NCBI GenBank assembly: GCA_963746805.1
Contig: CAVVCQ010000006.1
Coordinates: 118,561-182,560, forward strand
DNA: 64,000 nucleotides
DNA from: DATHTC01 sp963746805
GTDB taxonomy: Bacteria > Actinomycetota > Thermoleophilia > Gaiellales > Gaiellaceae
Direction: 5' to 3'
In this document: positions 1-8,595 of the stretch, piece by piece
How positions within the stretch are numbered: position 1 is the stretch's first letter
Layout: each line of letters opens with the position of its first letter
The notes under the pieces: model-generated
The model's input: only the letters and a program-made list of their open reading frames with translations
What the model was told of the DNA's origin: nothing
Databases searched by the model: none
Position numbers and translations under genes: made by a program

Positions 1-2
1 GG

Positions 3-1914
3 ATCCAGGGCTACACGACGCTGTCGGTCGCCGCGAAGGACGGCGTCTCGGACGCGACGCTCGTCGCCGCGCTCCGCGAGGCCGTGCCGGCGAGCGTCGA
101 GGTGCGCACCGCCGACGAGCAGGCGGCGGAGGACAAGAAGGGGATCGACACATTCATCGCCTTCATCCGCGGCTTCCTGCTCGCCTTTGGCGGCATCGCG
201 CTCTTCGTCGGCGCGTTCGTCATCTTCAACACGCTGTCGATCACGATCGCGCAGCGGGTGCGGGAGCTGGCGACGCTACGCACGCTCGGCGCGTCCCGGC
301 GGCAGGTGCTCCGCTCCGTCCTCCTCGAGGCGACCGCGATCGGCGTCGTCGCCTCGGCCGTCGGCATCGCGGTCGGCATCGGGTTGGCGAAGGGCCTGAC
401 GGAGATCTTCGCCGCGCTCGGGCTCGAGCTGCCGCAGTCGGACCCGGTGTATGCGCTGCGGACGTTCGTGGTCGCGCTCGTCGTCGGCGTCGGCGTGACG
501 CTGCTCGCCGGCCTCGCCCCGGCGTTGCGGGCCACTCGGGTCGCCCCGATCGCCGCCGTGCGCGAGGGCGCCGTGCTCCCGCGCCGGAAGCGGCTCGGAC
601 CGATCGTCGGCGCGGTGGTGCTCGCCGTCGGTCTCGCGCTGCTGGCGAAGGCGACGCTCACGGGCTCGATCGGCTCCGGCGGGAACCTGCTGGCGCTCGG
701 GCTCGGCACGCTCCTGACCGTCCTCGGCATCGCCGGGGTCGCGTCGCGGCTCGTCACCGGGCTCGCCGCGATCGTCGGGATCCCGTCCCGCCGCCTCGGC
801 GGCGTCGCGGGCCGGCTCGCGAGCGAGAACGTCGTCCGCAACCCGTCCCGGACGGCTTCGACCGCGGCGGCCCTGATGATCGGGCTCGCGCTCGTCTCGT
901 TCGTCGCGGTGCTCGGCAAGGGCGTCCGCGACTCGCTCGCGAACTCGTTCTCGGACCAGGTCTCGGCCGACTATGTGGTCACGTCACAGAACGGCTGGTC
1001 GGAGTTCACCGCCGAGGCCGGCGACGCGCTCGCGGCCACGCCCGGGCTCCAGGTCGCGCAGGTGCGCGGCGACCGCGGGCTCATCGGCGAGACGCAGGTG
1101 ACGGTGAACGCAGTCGACCCGACGAAGCTCGACGGCATGTACGCGTTCGAGTGGAAGGGCGGCGCCTCCGACGAGACGCTCGCGTCGCTCGGGGACGGCG
1201 GTGCCGTTGTGAAGGAGTCCTTCGCGGAGCGCAACGACCTCGCCGTCGGCGATCGGTTCCGGCTGCGCACGCCGGCCGGCAACGGCGTCGACCTCCGCGT
1301 GGCCGGCTTCTACCAGCCGCCGCGGGCGGCCGAGCTGCTCGGCGGCGTGGTCGTCTCGCAGCAGGTGTTCGACGACACGTTCGCGCGCCCGCAGAACAAG
1401 CTCACGCTCGTCCGCGGCGGCACCAAGGCGGAGCTCGAGGACGCGGTCGCCGCGTTCCCGGACGCGAAGGTGCACACGAAGGCCGAGTACGTCGACTCGC
1501 AGTCGGCCTTCGTCGGGCAGATCCTGAACCTGCTCTACGTCCTGCTCGCGCTTGAGCGTGATCGTGAGCTTGTTCGGGATGGTCAACACGCTCGTCCTCT
1601 CGGTCTTCGAGCGGACGCGCGAGCTCGGGATGCTGCGCGCGGTCGGGATGACGCGCCGGCAGGTGCGCCGGCTCGTGCGGCACGAGAGCGTGATCACGGC
1701 CCTCATCGGGGCCGGGCTCGGGCTGCCGCTCGGGGTGCTCCTCGGCTGGGCGGTGACGCACTCGCTCGACCGCTACGGCGTCGAGTTCGCGCTCCCAGTG
1801 GGCTCACTCGTCGCCTTCACCGTGGTCGCGGTCGCGGCGGGCATCCTCGCGGCCGTGCTCCCGGCGCGGCGCGCTGCCCGGCTCGACGTGCTCTCGGCGC
1901 TGCAGTACGAGTAG
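3..1914 (+). CDS. FtsX/MacB-type ABC transporter permease, 5'-truncated and frameshifted
   Basis: Membrane permease of an ABC exporter of the FtsX/LolC/MacB type. The frame is already open at base 3, so the N-terminus lies outside the window. The visible part holds a first FtsX domain (three membrane helices, bases ~150-560), a linker with further helices, a soluble MacB-like extracytoplasmic domain (~950-1500), and a last FtsX domain starting with the family phrase ERTRELGMLRAVGMTRRQVR. Near base 1554 one extra base (in cttgagcgtg) throws the frame; the protein continues perfectly in the next frame (SVIVSLFGMVN onward) to the stop at 1912-1914. This is more likely a sequence error than a real mutation. 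The partner ATPase would lie upstream. Substrate cannot be told. Family assignment is strong. Confidence 0.9.
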
Positions 1915-2187
1915 AGGCGTGGGGGAACCCATGGTTCCCCCACGAGCCCCCTCCTTCGCCTGGAGGGCTTCGAGTCGCCTCTGCGTGGCCTCTCGGGCGG
2001 ATGAACCGCCCTTCGGCCGAGGGGCCGTCTCTCGTTGCAGTGGCCGGGCAGGTTCGTGTGGCCTGCGCGCGCGCACCTTCGGTGCGGGCGCTCCGGCCAG
2101 GAACCTGCTCTCATCGGCACGGGCGTGTCGTGACGGGCGGGATGCGCTGTGCCCCTGGACGGGGCACGCAGCGATCCCGCCCGTCCG

Positions 2188-2420
2188 ATCGCTCCGACAC
2201 GTGTTGGGCGTTATCCGGGGGCATCTCACTAAGTGCCTGACACCCGCCGTGGCCGGTGCGGACATGGCAGGGGCCAGACCCCGGCCGTGGCCGGTGCTGA
2301 CATGGCAGGGGCCAATCGCTCCGAAACCGTGATGGGCGTGATCCGGGGCATCTCGCTGAGTGCCTGACACCGGCCGTGGCCGGTACGGACATGGCAGGGG
2401 CCAGACCCCGGCCGTGGCCA
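2188..2420. repeat. 127-bp tandem repeat carrying REP-like palindromes, in a 644-bp gene-free stretch
   Basis: Two diverged copies of a ~127-bp unit lie head to tail. Copy 1 starts at 2188 and copy 2 at 2315, both with atcgctccga. Each copy contains tgcctgacac and then a GC palindrome, catggcaggggccagacccc, at 2263-2290 and 2390-2418; a partial copy is at 2301-2313. The reverse complement of this palindrome has the core CGGGGTCTGGCCCCTGCCAT, nearly the same as the element at 14117. The rest of the 1915-2558 interval (1915-2187 and 2421-2558) holds no gene I can support. Confidence 0.75.
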
Positions 2421-2558
2421 TTTCGGACACGTGCGGGTCATCCTCGAGGATGAGGCGGGTTCGTCTCGCGGGCGCAGCGGGATCGTCCCCGGCGGGGACG
2501 TCACGGCGCCGGCTCCCTCCTAGGTTGGGGCCATCCCCTACGACTTCAGGAGCTGACG

Positions 2559-3125
2559 ATGATCAACTGCGGAGACACGATCACGAACCCCGTCACCGGT
2601 GAGCGGATGACGTTCCTCAAGACCTCCCGCCAGACCGGCGGCGAGTACGTCCTCGTCGAGGTGGCCGTCGAGCCGAACGGCTTCGTCGCGTCGCCCCACT
2701 TCCACCCGAAGCAGTCCGAGCGCTTCGAGATCATCGAGGGCGAGATGGAGTTCCGCATCGGGCGCGAGACCGTCACGGCGGGCCCCGGCGACGTCGTCGT
2801 CGTCGAGCCGGGCACCGCGCACCGGTTCCGCAACATCGGCGACACCGTCGCGCGCTTCACCTGCGAGGTGCGGCCGGCGCTCCAGTTCGAGCAGCTGCTC
2901 GAGACGATGTTCGCCCTCGCGGTCGACGGCAAGACGAACAAGAAGGGCCTGCCGAACCCGCTCCGCCTCGCGGTGATCGCGAACGCGCACTTCGACGACG
3001 TGCGGCTCCCCTTCCCGCCCGTCTGGATGCAGCGGGCCGGGCTCGCCATGGGCGCGCCGATCGGCCGCATGCTCGGCTTCACCCCCACCTACGAGCCCGC
3101 GGCGGGCGCTCCGCTCACCGCCTAG
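2559..3125 (+). CDS. Cupin-domain protein
   Basis: 188-residue single-cupin protein. The cupin barrel occupies about residues 25-110. Motif 1 is seen as PHFHPKQSERFEIIEGEMEF, with two His and a Glu that would bind a metal, and motif 2 as PGDVVVVEPGTAHRF. The C-terminal ~70 residues are not part of the barrel and end in a hydrophobic stretch typical of actinobacterial small cupins of unknown substrate. The start is fixed by an AGGAG box seven bases before ATG. The next gene follows after 9 bp with its own AGGAG, so the two are probably co-transcribed. The substrate or reaction cannot be told. Confidence 0.85.
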   Translation: MINCGDTITNPVTGERMTFLKTSRQTGGEYVLVEVAVEPNGFVASPHFHPKQSERFEIIEGEMEFRIGRETVTAGPGDVVVVEPGTAHRFRNIGDTVARFTCEVRPALQFEQLLETMFALAVDGKTNKKGLPNPLRLAVIANAHFDDVRLPFPPVWMQRAGLAMGAPIGRMLGFTPTYEPAAGAPLTA

Positions 3126-3134
3126 GAGAGACGG

Positions 3135-3467
3135 ATGACGAACGGACTCACCACCGACTGGCTCGCAGCTCGCCTGGGCGAGCAGCCCGCCCGCGTCGAG
3201 GCCCGGCGCCGGGCGGGCGAGCTCGTCGGCGTCCGCCGCGACGACGGCCAGCACGTCTACCCCGGCTGGCAGTTCGGCCGCGACGGGAAGCCGCACGCGC
3301 AGCTCGCGACGCTGATCGCGGCGGCACGGGCGAAGGGGCTCGACGACGCCCGCCTGGACGAGCTCCTGACCCGCCGCGCCGGCCTCGTCGGGACGGCCCC
3401 CCGCGCCGCCGACGCCGTGCGCGCCGGCGACCTCGGCCCGGCGTTCCGCGCGGTCGCGGCGACCTAG
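3135..3467 (+). CDS. Small hypothetical protein downstream of the cupin
   Basis: 110 residues with a good AGGAGAG ribosome site. I do not recognise the family. The sequence has an amphipathic helical start (TDWLAARLGEQPARVEARRR), a short basic/polar middle (VYPGWQF) and a helical C-terminus. This layout resembles small helix-turn-helix/antitoxin-like DUFs in which the WQF segment precedes a short C-terminal helix pair, but that is only a resemblance. It sits 9 bp behind the cupin gene and its stop codon overlaps the stop of the convergent kinase-like gene by two bases. Confidence 0.65.
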   Translation: MTNGLTTDWLAARLGEQPARVEARRRAGELVGVRRDDGQHVYPGWQFGRDGKPHAQLATLIAAARAKGLDDARLDELLTRRAGLVGTAPRAADAVRAGDLGPAFRAVAAT

Positions 3468-4066
3468 CCCTCCGAGCCCCGGGCGACGGGGAGGCGCACC
3501 ACGAGCGCCTCCCCGTCGACGGCTACCGAGCCGCCGAGGGCCGCGACGACCCGACCCGCAACCGCGGCGCCGAAGTCGCGGAGGTCTTCCCCCACGAGCA
3601 CACCCGCCGAGGCGTCGGTCACGGGCGTCATCCGGATCTCGGCCCCGTCGACGGCGACGTCGAGCCGCTCGAGCCCGCCGTGCCGCACCGCGCAAACCGC
3701 GAGGGAGGCGAGCGCCCGCTCCGCCGCGTCCGGCTCGACCGAGGTCCCAGCCCCCGAGCCGCTGACCTCGACCGGTGCGATCTCGACCCGGGCCGCGGCG
3801 CCGCGGGCGAGCTCGAGCGTGTCCGCCTCGCGCCACGCCGCCTCCCAGCGCCCCGACTCGATCCGCGCGACGAGGCCGAGATCGTCCAGCAGCGCGCCCA
3901 TCTGGTCGGCCGCCGTCGCCATCATCTGCAGGTAGCGCGGCATCGGGTCCTCGAGCTGCTCGAAGCGCGTCAGCGTCCGCGCGAACCCGTTCACGGTCGC
4001 GAGCGGCGTACGCAGGTCGTGGCACGCGAGCGAGACGAGCCGCGCGAACCCGGAGTCCTCGGTCAC
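3464..4066 (-). CDS. Histidine-kinase-like protein with degenerate ATPase domain
   Basis: About 200 residues with an obvious dimerisation/phospho-acceptor helix (ACHDLRTPLATVNGF, the HisKA H-box with its His). The ATP-binding half is poor. Where kinases have the Asn of the N-box there is ALASLAVCAVRHG (Cys instead of Asn), and no clear DxGxG or GxG lid follows; a C-terminal ALGGSVAVDGEALVVRLPV strand-turn remains. It may be an inactive or scaffolding kinase. Start chosen as GTG at 4066; an in-frame ATG at 4090 would share its bases with the ATG of the divergent folE2, which is less likely. No sensor or membrane segment is present. Confidence 0.7.
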   Translation of the reverse strand: MTEDSGFARLVSLACHDLRTPLATVNGFARTLTRFEQLEDPMPRYLQMMATAADQMGALLDDLGLVARIESGRWEAAWREADTLELARGAAARVEIAPVEVSGSGAGTSVEPDAAERALASLAVCAVRHGGLERLDVAVDGAEIRMTPVTDASAGVLVGEDLRDFGAAVAGRVVAALGGSVAVDGEALVVRLPVARGSEG

Positions 4067-4088
4067 GTCCGCTAGCGTTGCAGACACC

Positions 4089-5057
4089 ATGGGCGATGTG
4101 CTGCACGAGGACCTCCAGGCCTCCACCCCGGAGGTGCGGATCGGGCTCTCACGCGCGGGGGTGGAGGGGATCGAGAAGGCGATCCGCTTCCGCCACCGGG
4201 GCATCGAGCGCCAGATCCCGGCCGAGATCGACTGCGTCGTCGACCTCGACCCGGCGCGCAAGGGCGTCCACATGTCGCGCTTCCCGGAGCTCTTCGAGGA
4301 GGCGATCGACGAGGTCGTGATCGGCGAGGCGCTGCTCGTCGAGGCGCTCGCCGAGCACATTGCGCGCCAGGTCGTCGGTCGCCAGGGCGCGCTCCGCGCG
4401 GAAGTGCGCGTCCGCGCGCGCTACCCGGTCGAGCGCCGCACGCCGGTCACCGGGCTCGCGACGCAGGAGATGGTGACGCTGATCGGGATCGCGGCCGCCT
4501 CGGCGCGCAGCGTACGCCGCGTCGTCGGCGTCGAGGCGACGGGGATCAACGCGTGCCCGTGCGCGCAGGGCCTCGTTCGCGGCCGCGCCTCCGAGCGCCT
4601 GGCCGAGGCCGGTTTCGAAGAGGACGCGGTCGAGACGATCCTCCGCCTCGTCCCGCTCGCAACGCACAACCAGCGCGGCCGCGGGACGCTGCTCGTCGGC
4701 ACCGGGGCGACGCTCAACGCCGAGGACCTCGTCGAGCTCGTCGAGGCGTCGATGAGCTCGCCGATCTACGAGCTGCTGAAGCGGCCCGACGAGCTGTTCG
4801 TGGTCGAGCACGCGCATCTGCAGCCGCGCTTCGTCGAGGACTCCGTCCGCGTCGCGCTCGCCGGCGCGCTGAAGCGCTTCCCGGAGCTCGCCGACGACGA
4901 CTTCCTTCTCTCGCGGCAGGTCAACTTCGAGACGATCCACAACCACGAGGTCGTGGCCGAGCGGTTCGGCACGGTCGGGGAGATCCGCGGCGAGCTCGAC
5001 GGCGGCGACCACCACCCCGCGCGGCACACCGAGCTGCGCGACTGGCTCGGCGGCTAA
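4089..5057 (+). CDS. folE2: GTP cyclohydrolase FolE2 (MptA family)
   Basis: 322-residue GTP cyclohydrolase of the type IB (FolE2/MptA) family, which opens GTP to give 7,8-dihydroneopterin triphosphate for folate or queuosine-type pathways. Signature regions are visible: GINACPCAQ (metal-binding Cys region) near residue 155, the early SRAGVEGIEKAI segment, and the late VNFETIHNHEVVAE. Length is normal for the family. The ATG at 4089 gives the expected N-terminus although no ribosome site is obvious. It is convergent with plsY (5-bp gap). FolE2 enzymes work with metals other than zinc and are often made under zinc limitation (family knowledge), but I see no Zur-like site here. Confidence 0.93.
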   Translation: MGDVLHEDLQASTPEVRIGLSRAGVEGIEKAIRFRHRGIERQIPAEIDCVVDLDPARKGVHMSRFPELFEEAIDEVVIGEALLVEALAEHIARQVVGRQGALRAEVRVRARYPVERRTPVTGLATQEMVTLIGIAAASARSVRRVVGVEATGINACPCAQGLVRGRASERLAEAGFEEDAVETILRLVPLATHNQRGRGTLLVGTGATLNAEDLVELVEASMSSPIYELLKRPDELFVVEHAHLQPRFVEDSVRVALAGALKRFPELADDDFLLSRQVNFETIHNHEVVAERFGTVGEIRGELDGGDHHPARHTELRDWLGG

Positions 5058-5061
5058 ACGC

Positions 5062-5682
5062 CTAGCTCGTCGCCGTGGGCGCGGGCGAGCCGCGCCGCCG
5101 TAGCTGCGCCTTCGGCTCCTCGCCGCGCCGGAGGCGCCCGATGTTGGGACGGTGCAGCAGGACCACCGCGACCGCCGCGCCGAGCGAGAACACGAGCGTC
5201 GGCCACGGCTCGCCGTACAGCCAGGCGACGACCGGGATCGCGAGCGCCGCGACCATCGAGGCGAGCGACGCGTAGCGGAAGAGAAAGAAGCACACGAGCC
5301 AGACCGCCGCCGCCGTCAGCCCGACGAGCGGCGCGACCGCGAAGAAGACGCCGGCCGCCGTCGCGACCGTCTTCCCGCCCTTCGCGAAGCCGAGGAACAG
5401 CGGCCGGTAGTGCCCGGCCATCGCCGCGCCGCCGGCGAGCACGCCCCGCAGGTCGTCGAAGAGGAGGATCCCGACGAGCGCCGGCACGAACCCCTTCGCC
5501 ACGTCGAGGAGGACGATCGTGAGCCCGAGCTTCCAGCCATACACGCGCCAGACGTTCGACGCTCCGATGTTGCCGCTCCCCTGCGCGCGGATGTCCTCGC
5601 GGCGGAAGACCCGCACGGCCCAGTAGCCGAACGGCATCGAGCCGAGGAGGTAGGCCGCGACGAGGAGAACCGCGGTGCCCAT
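5062..5682 (-). CDS. plsY: Glycerol-3-phosphate acyltransferase PlsY
   Basis: 206-residue integral membrane acyl-phosphate:glycerol-3-phosphate acyltransferase, the first step of phospholipid synthesis. The family motifs are present in order: GSGNIGASNVWR near residue 36, a membrane segment, then FAKGGKTVATAAG near residue 100, and a C-terminal HRPNIGRLRRGEEP. Five hydrophobic helices can be seen, as usual. It begins 6 bp after the stop of the upstream superoxide dismutase gene on the same strand, so the two are likely one transcript. PlsX is not in the window. Confidence 0.95.
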   Translation of the reverse strand: MGTAVLLVAAYLLGSMPFGYWAVRVFRREDIRAQGSGNIGASNVWRVYGWKLGLTIVLLDVAKGFVPALVGILLFDDLRGVLAGGAAMAGHYRPLFLGFAKGGKTVATAAGVFFAVAPLVGLTAAAVWLVCFFLFRYASLASMVAALAIPVVAWLYGEPWPTLVFSLGAAVAVVLLHRPNIGRLRRGEEPKAQLRRRGSPAPTATS

Positions 5683-5688
5683 CCCGGC

Positions 5689-6309
5689 CTACTTCGGAAT
5701 GCCGTACGCGCCGATCCAGCCGTTGACGACGTCCCAGTCGAGGTTGTCGAGAAACGCGTCGATGTAGGCGGCCCGGTCGGTCTGGAAGTCGAGGAAGTAG
5801 GCGTGCTCGTAGACGTCGAGCGCGACCAGCGGCGTCGCGTTCCAGATCGGGTAGGAGTTCTGGGCGTCTCCGACGTAGTTGAACAGGCGCCCCTCGTCCC
5901 AGTCGTACGCGGTCCACGCCCAGCCGCGGCCGGCCATCCCGGTGGCCTTGAGGTCGTCGCGCCACGCCTGGGGCGAGCCGAAGTCGCGCGCGATCAGCGC
6001 ACCGGCGAGCCCTGCCGGGTCGCCGCCGCCGCCGCCGAGGTGCTCGAAGTAGAGCTCGTGGTTCTTGATCCCGCCGATCGCGAACGAGAGCTCGACCTTC
6101 AGCGCGCGGATCTGCGAGTAGACCTGGTTCGCCGCCGAGCGGTCGACCGAGGCGAGCTCGCCGAGGATCTCGTTCCGCTTGGTGACGTAGCCCTGGTAGA
6201 GCTTGTAGTGCGCCTCGATGGTGGCGCGCGAGATGCCGTCGAGCTCGGTCAGCTCCGGCTTGAGCTCGCGGGGCGTGATCTCCTCGAACTGGTGGACGAG
6301 CGTCGACAC
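5689..6309 (-). CDS. Fe/Mn-family superoxide dismutase, divergent paralogue
   Basis: About 206 residues of the iron/manganese superoxide dismutase fold. The four metal ligands can be placed: His in IEAHYKLY, His in KNHELYFEHL, and Asp and His in DVYEHAYFLDF. The pair of His that normally follows the first ligand (HHGKHH in the sodA at 13.2 kb) is replaced by KLY here, which alters the substrate gateway. Start taken as GTG at 6309 because AAGGGGAGG precedes it closely; an upstream in-frame ATG at 6351 would add 14 unrelated residues. Likely co-transcribed with plsY. It may be a working enzyme with changed properties, or a relative with another role. Confidence 0.85.
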   Translation of the reverse strand: MSTLVHQFEEITPRELKPELTELDGISRATIEAHYKLYQGYVTKRNEILGELASVDRSAANQVYSQIRALKVELSFAIGGIKNHELYFEHLGGGGGDPAGLAGALIARDFGSPQAWRDDLKATGMAGRGWAWTAYDWDEGRLFNYVGDAQNSYPIWNATPLVALDVYEHAYFLDFQTDRAAYIDAFLDNLDWDVVNGWIGAYGIPK

Positions 6310-6370
6310 AGCCTCCCCTTCTCCGTCGCGTGCACGGGCGGGGCTGAGCATAACGGCCCGCTCGAGCGCG

Positions 6371-7228
6371 TCAGCGGCGTACGGGCTGCGTCCCGCTCCA
6401 GGACTCGAGGTACCCCGGCCCCGCCTGGTTGATCGTCAGGAAGGTGCGGTAGGTGCCCCGCGTGCGCGGGATCTTGAAGAGCTTCCCCGAGTTGCGCCCG
6501 AGCGCATACCGCTGGATGCTCACCCACTGGCCGAACTGGTTGCGGCGCTGCACGTACACCCAGTGGCCGGCGTAGCTGCGGTCGGCGGCGACACGGGTGA
6601 GGAACCAGCCGCGCTTGCCCGGAAGCAGCGTCACGCGCGGACGCACCTGCACCGTCACCGGCTGGCTGTTCGCGCCGCGGAACTGCGCCGTGTAGGTCGT
6701 GAGGATCGTCGGGTGCAGCTGGAACTCGAACACGCCGTCGGCCACGGTCTGGACGACGCCGAGCTGCACGGGGGAGGCGACGCCGAAGGCCTGTGCGAAC
6801 AGCGTCACGGACTCGCCCGGGCGGCCGCTGTTCACCGCCCCCGAGAGCTTCATCTCGCCGGCGCCCCAGATCATGATCGGGTTGTTGATCGCGAGCGTCA
6901 GGGCCGGCGGCAGTCCGCGCACGACGACGGTGCCCCGCTCGGCCGGCTCGAGCGCATCGCGGTAGCGGTACTGGCCCGAAGCGCGGAACGTGAAGGTGTA
7001 GCGCTGGCCCGGCCGCAGCGTCGGCGACGCGAACGCGCCGGTGTCGGACACGACCTGGTGGTTGACCGTGTCGCGGTTGACCCAGGTGACCGAGTCGTTC
7101 TGTGTCACGGTCACGCCTGCCGGCGCGAACCCGGCCCGGCGGATCTCGACGGTCGCCGTCGCCGCCGAGGCGGGAGCCGGGAATGCGACCACCGTGCCGA
7201 CCGCGAGAGCGAACAGCATCCTGCGCAT
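6371..7228 (-). CDS. Secreted cupredoxin-fold protein lacking copper ligands
   Basis: 285 residues starting with a clean signal peptide (MRRMLFALAVG... ending PASA). The first domain (~25-110) has the plastocyanin-like pattern: a conserved VTQNDSVTWVNRDTVNHQVV with the first His, and FRASGQYRYRDALEPAERG near its end. In copper proteins that last segment reads YxYxCxxHxxM; here Cys, His and Met are all missing, so a type-1 copper site cannot form. The second half (110-285) is Ig-like, rich in aromatic residues, and ends YLESWSGTQPVRR. Likely extracellular or wall-attached. Start is the ATG before the basic signal-peptide end. Confidence 0.8.
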   Translation of the reverse strand: MRRMLFALAVGTVVAFPAPASAATATVEIRRAGFAPAGVTVTQNDSVTWVNRDTVNHQVVSDTGAFASPTLRPGQRYTFTFRASGQYRYRDALEPAERGTVVVRGLPPALTLAINNPIMIWGAGEMKLSGAVNSGRPGESVTLFAQAFGVASPVQLGVVQTVADGVFEFQLHPTILTTYTAQFRGANSQPVTVQVRPRVTLLPGKRGWFLTRVAADRSYAGHWVYVQRRNQFGQWVSIQRYALGRNSGKLFKIPRTRGTYRTFLTINQAGPGYLESWSGTQPVRR

Positions 7229-7322
7229 GGGCGGAGCATGCCCGGTGCGGCGGCATTCGACGCCACTTCGAAACACGATTTACGAAGGCCTTGCAAACGC
7301 CGTGGGTGGTATAGCTGGCTCC

Positions 7323-7982
7323 ATGCGGGCCCTCGTGACCGGCGGCACCGGCAGGCTGGGGACGGCGATCGCCGCGCGGCTCGGTCGGGAGGGGGCCGCC
7401 GTGGTCGCGGCCGGACGGGCCGACGGCGACCTCTCGCGGGCCGACGATGCCCGCGCGCTGGTCGCGCGCGCGGCCGAGGAGCTCGGCGGCCTCGACCTCG
7501 TCGTCCATGCGGCCTCCGCCGGGTTCGTCCCCCGGCCGCTCGAGGAGACGTCGGAGGCCGACTGGGACGCTGCGCTGGGCGCCACGGCGAAGGGCGCGTT
7601 CTTCGTCGGCCAGGCCGCAGCGCCTCATCTTCGGCAGGCGCGCGGCTGTCTCGTCATGATCGAGGACGTGGCCGCCTACCAGGCCTGGCCGTCGTTCGGC
7701 CCGCACTGCGCGGCGAAGGCGGCGCAGGCGATGCTCACGCGCGTGCTCGCGCGGGCGCTGGCGCCCGAGGCTCGCGTCTGCGGCGTCGCGCCGGGGCCGG
7801 TTGCGGTCGAGCCGGGACAGGAGGAACGGCGTGCTGCGGAGACGCTGCTCGGCCGCGTGGGCTCACCCGACGACGTGGCCGAGGCCGTGCTGTTCCTCGC
7901 GCGCGCAGACTTCGTCACCGGCACGAGCCTCGTCGTCGACGGTGGCAGACTGCTGCAAACCGAGCGGGGTCATGGAACGTAG
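7323..7982 (+). CDS. Short-chain dehydrogenase/reductase-like protein with altered active site
   Basis: 219 residues with a full Rossmann fold. The nucleotide-binding TGGTGRLGTAIA is at the N-terminus, the HAAS segment (NNAG position) near residue 65, and the C-terminal GSPDDVAEAVLFLARADFVTGTSLVVDGG is classic for the family. The catalytic Tyr-x-x-x-Lys is HCAAK here (His for Tyr), and the usual catalytic Ser region reads MIEDVAAYQ without Ser. It may therefore bind NAD(P) without normal reductase chemistry. It overlaps the following sigma-factor gene by 11 bp. Confidence 0.85.
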   Translation: MRALVTGGTGRLGTAIAARLGREGAAVVAAGRADGDLSRADDARALVARAAEELGGLDLVVHAASAGFVPRPLEETSEADWDAALGATAKGAFFVGQAAAPHLRQARGCLVMIEDVAAYQAWPSFGPHCAAKAAQAMLTRVLARALAPEARVCGVAPGPVAVEPGQEERRAAETLLGRVGSPDDVAEAVLFLARADFVTGTSLVVDGGRLLQTERGHGT

Positions 7983-8595
7983 AGATGTGGAGAACATGGA
8001 GCTCGCGCTCGACCGGCCCAGGGTCGCAAGCGTGTCGGAGCCTGCGGCTGCTCCCGGCCGGCGTTCGGACGGCGATCTGATCCGCAGGATCGCGGCACGT
8101 GATCGCGACGCCTTCGACGAGCTGTACGGACGCTACGCGCGGCCGGTGCTCGGCCTCGCCCTGCGCCGACTCGGCGACCGCGACCGCGCCGAGGAGGCCG
8201 TGCAGGAGACGTTCGCCGCGATCTGGCGCTCGGCGCGGAGCTACCGGCCGGAGCGCGGCGCGGGCGGCCCCTGGGTCTACGCCGTGGCGCGGAACGCGAT
8301 CGTCGACCGCTTCCGCTCCCGCGGCGAGCCCGTGGCGGAGGCCCCGGACGCGCCGGACGAGGCCCGCGGCCCGGCGGAGCGCGCGGAGGTCGCGGACGTG
8401 GCCTGGCGCGTGCACCGCGCGCTCGAGGAGCTGCCGCCCGCGGAGCGGACGGTGCTCGAGCTCGCGTACTGGAGCGGGCTCTCCCAGAGCGAGGTCGCCT
8501 CGTACCTCGGGATCCCGCTCGGGACGGTCAAGACACGGACACGGGCGGCGCTCGCACGGCTCGCGTCCGCGCTGGAGGAGGAGGACCTGCGGTGA
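7972..8595 (+). CDS. ECF-family RNA polymerase sigma factor
   Basis: 207 residues with region 2 (DAFDELYGRYARPVLGLALR ... EEAVQETFAAIWRSA) and region 4 (LPPAERTVLELAYWSGLSQS followed by a helix-turn-helix ending GTVKTRTRAAL). This is the SigK/RpoE-like ECF layout. The start at 7972 overlaps the SDR gene; a second ATG at 7996, behind a ggag box, is also possible. The stop overlaps the next gene's GTG start (GTGA), so the two are translationally coupled, as expected for a sigma/anti-sigma pair. Confidence 0.92.
   Translation: MERRDVENMELALDRPRVASVSEPAAAPGRRSDGDLIRRIAARDRDAFDELYGRYARPVLGLALRRLGDRDRAEEAVQETFAAIWRSARSYRPERGAGGPWVYAVARNAIVDRFRSRGEPVAEAPDAPDEARGPAERAEVADVAWRVHRALEELPPAERTVLELAYWSGLSQSEVASYLGIPLGTVKTRTRAALARLASALEEEDLR

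Noticed and set aside
4067..4360. N-terminal extension of the kinase-like gene to 4360
   Set aside because: The added ~98 residues are Ser/Arg-rich antisense of folE2 with no homology.
5152..6432. 426-residue forward open frame
   Set aside because: Antisense of plsY and the superoxide dismutase, both recognised with motifs.
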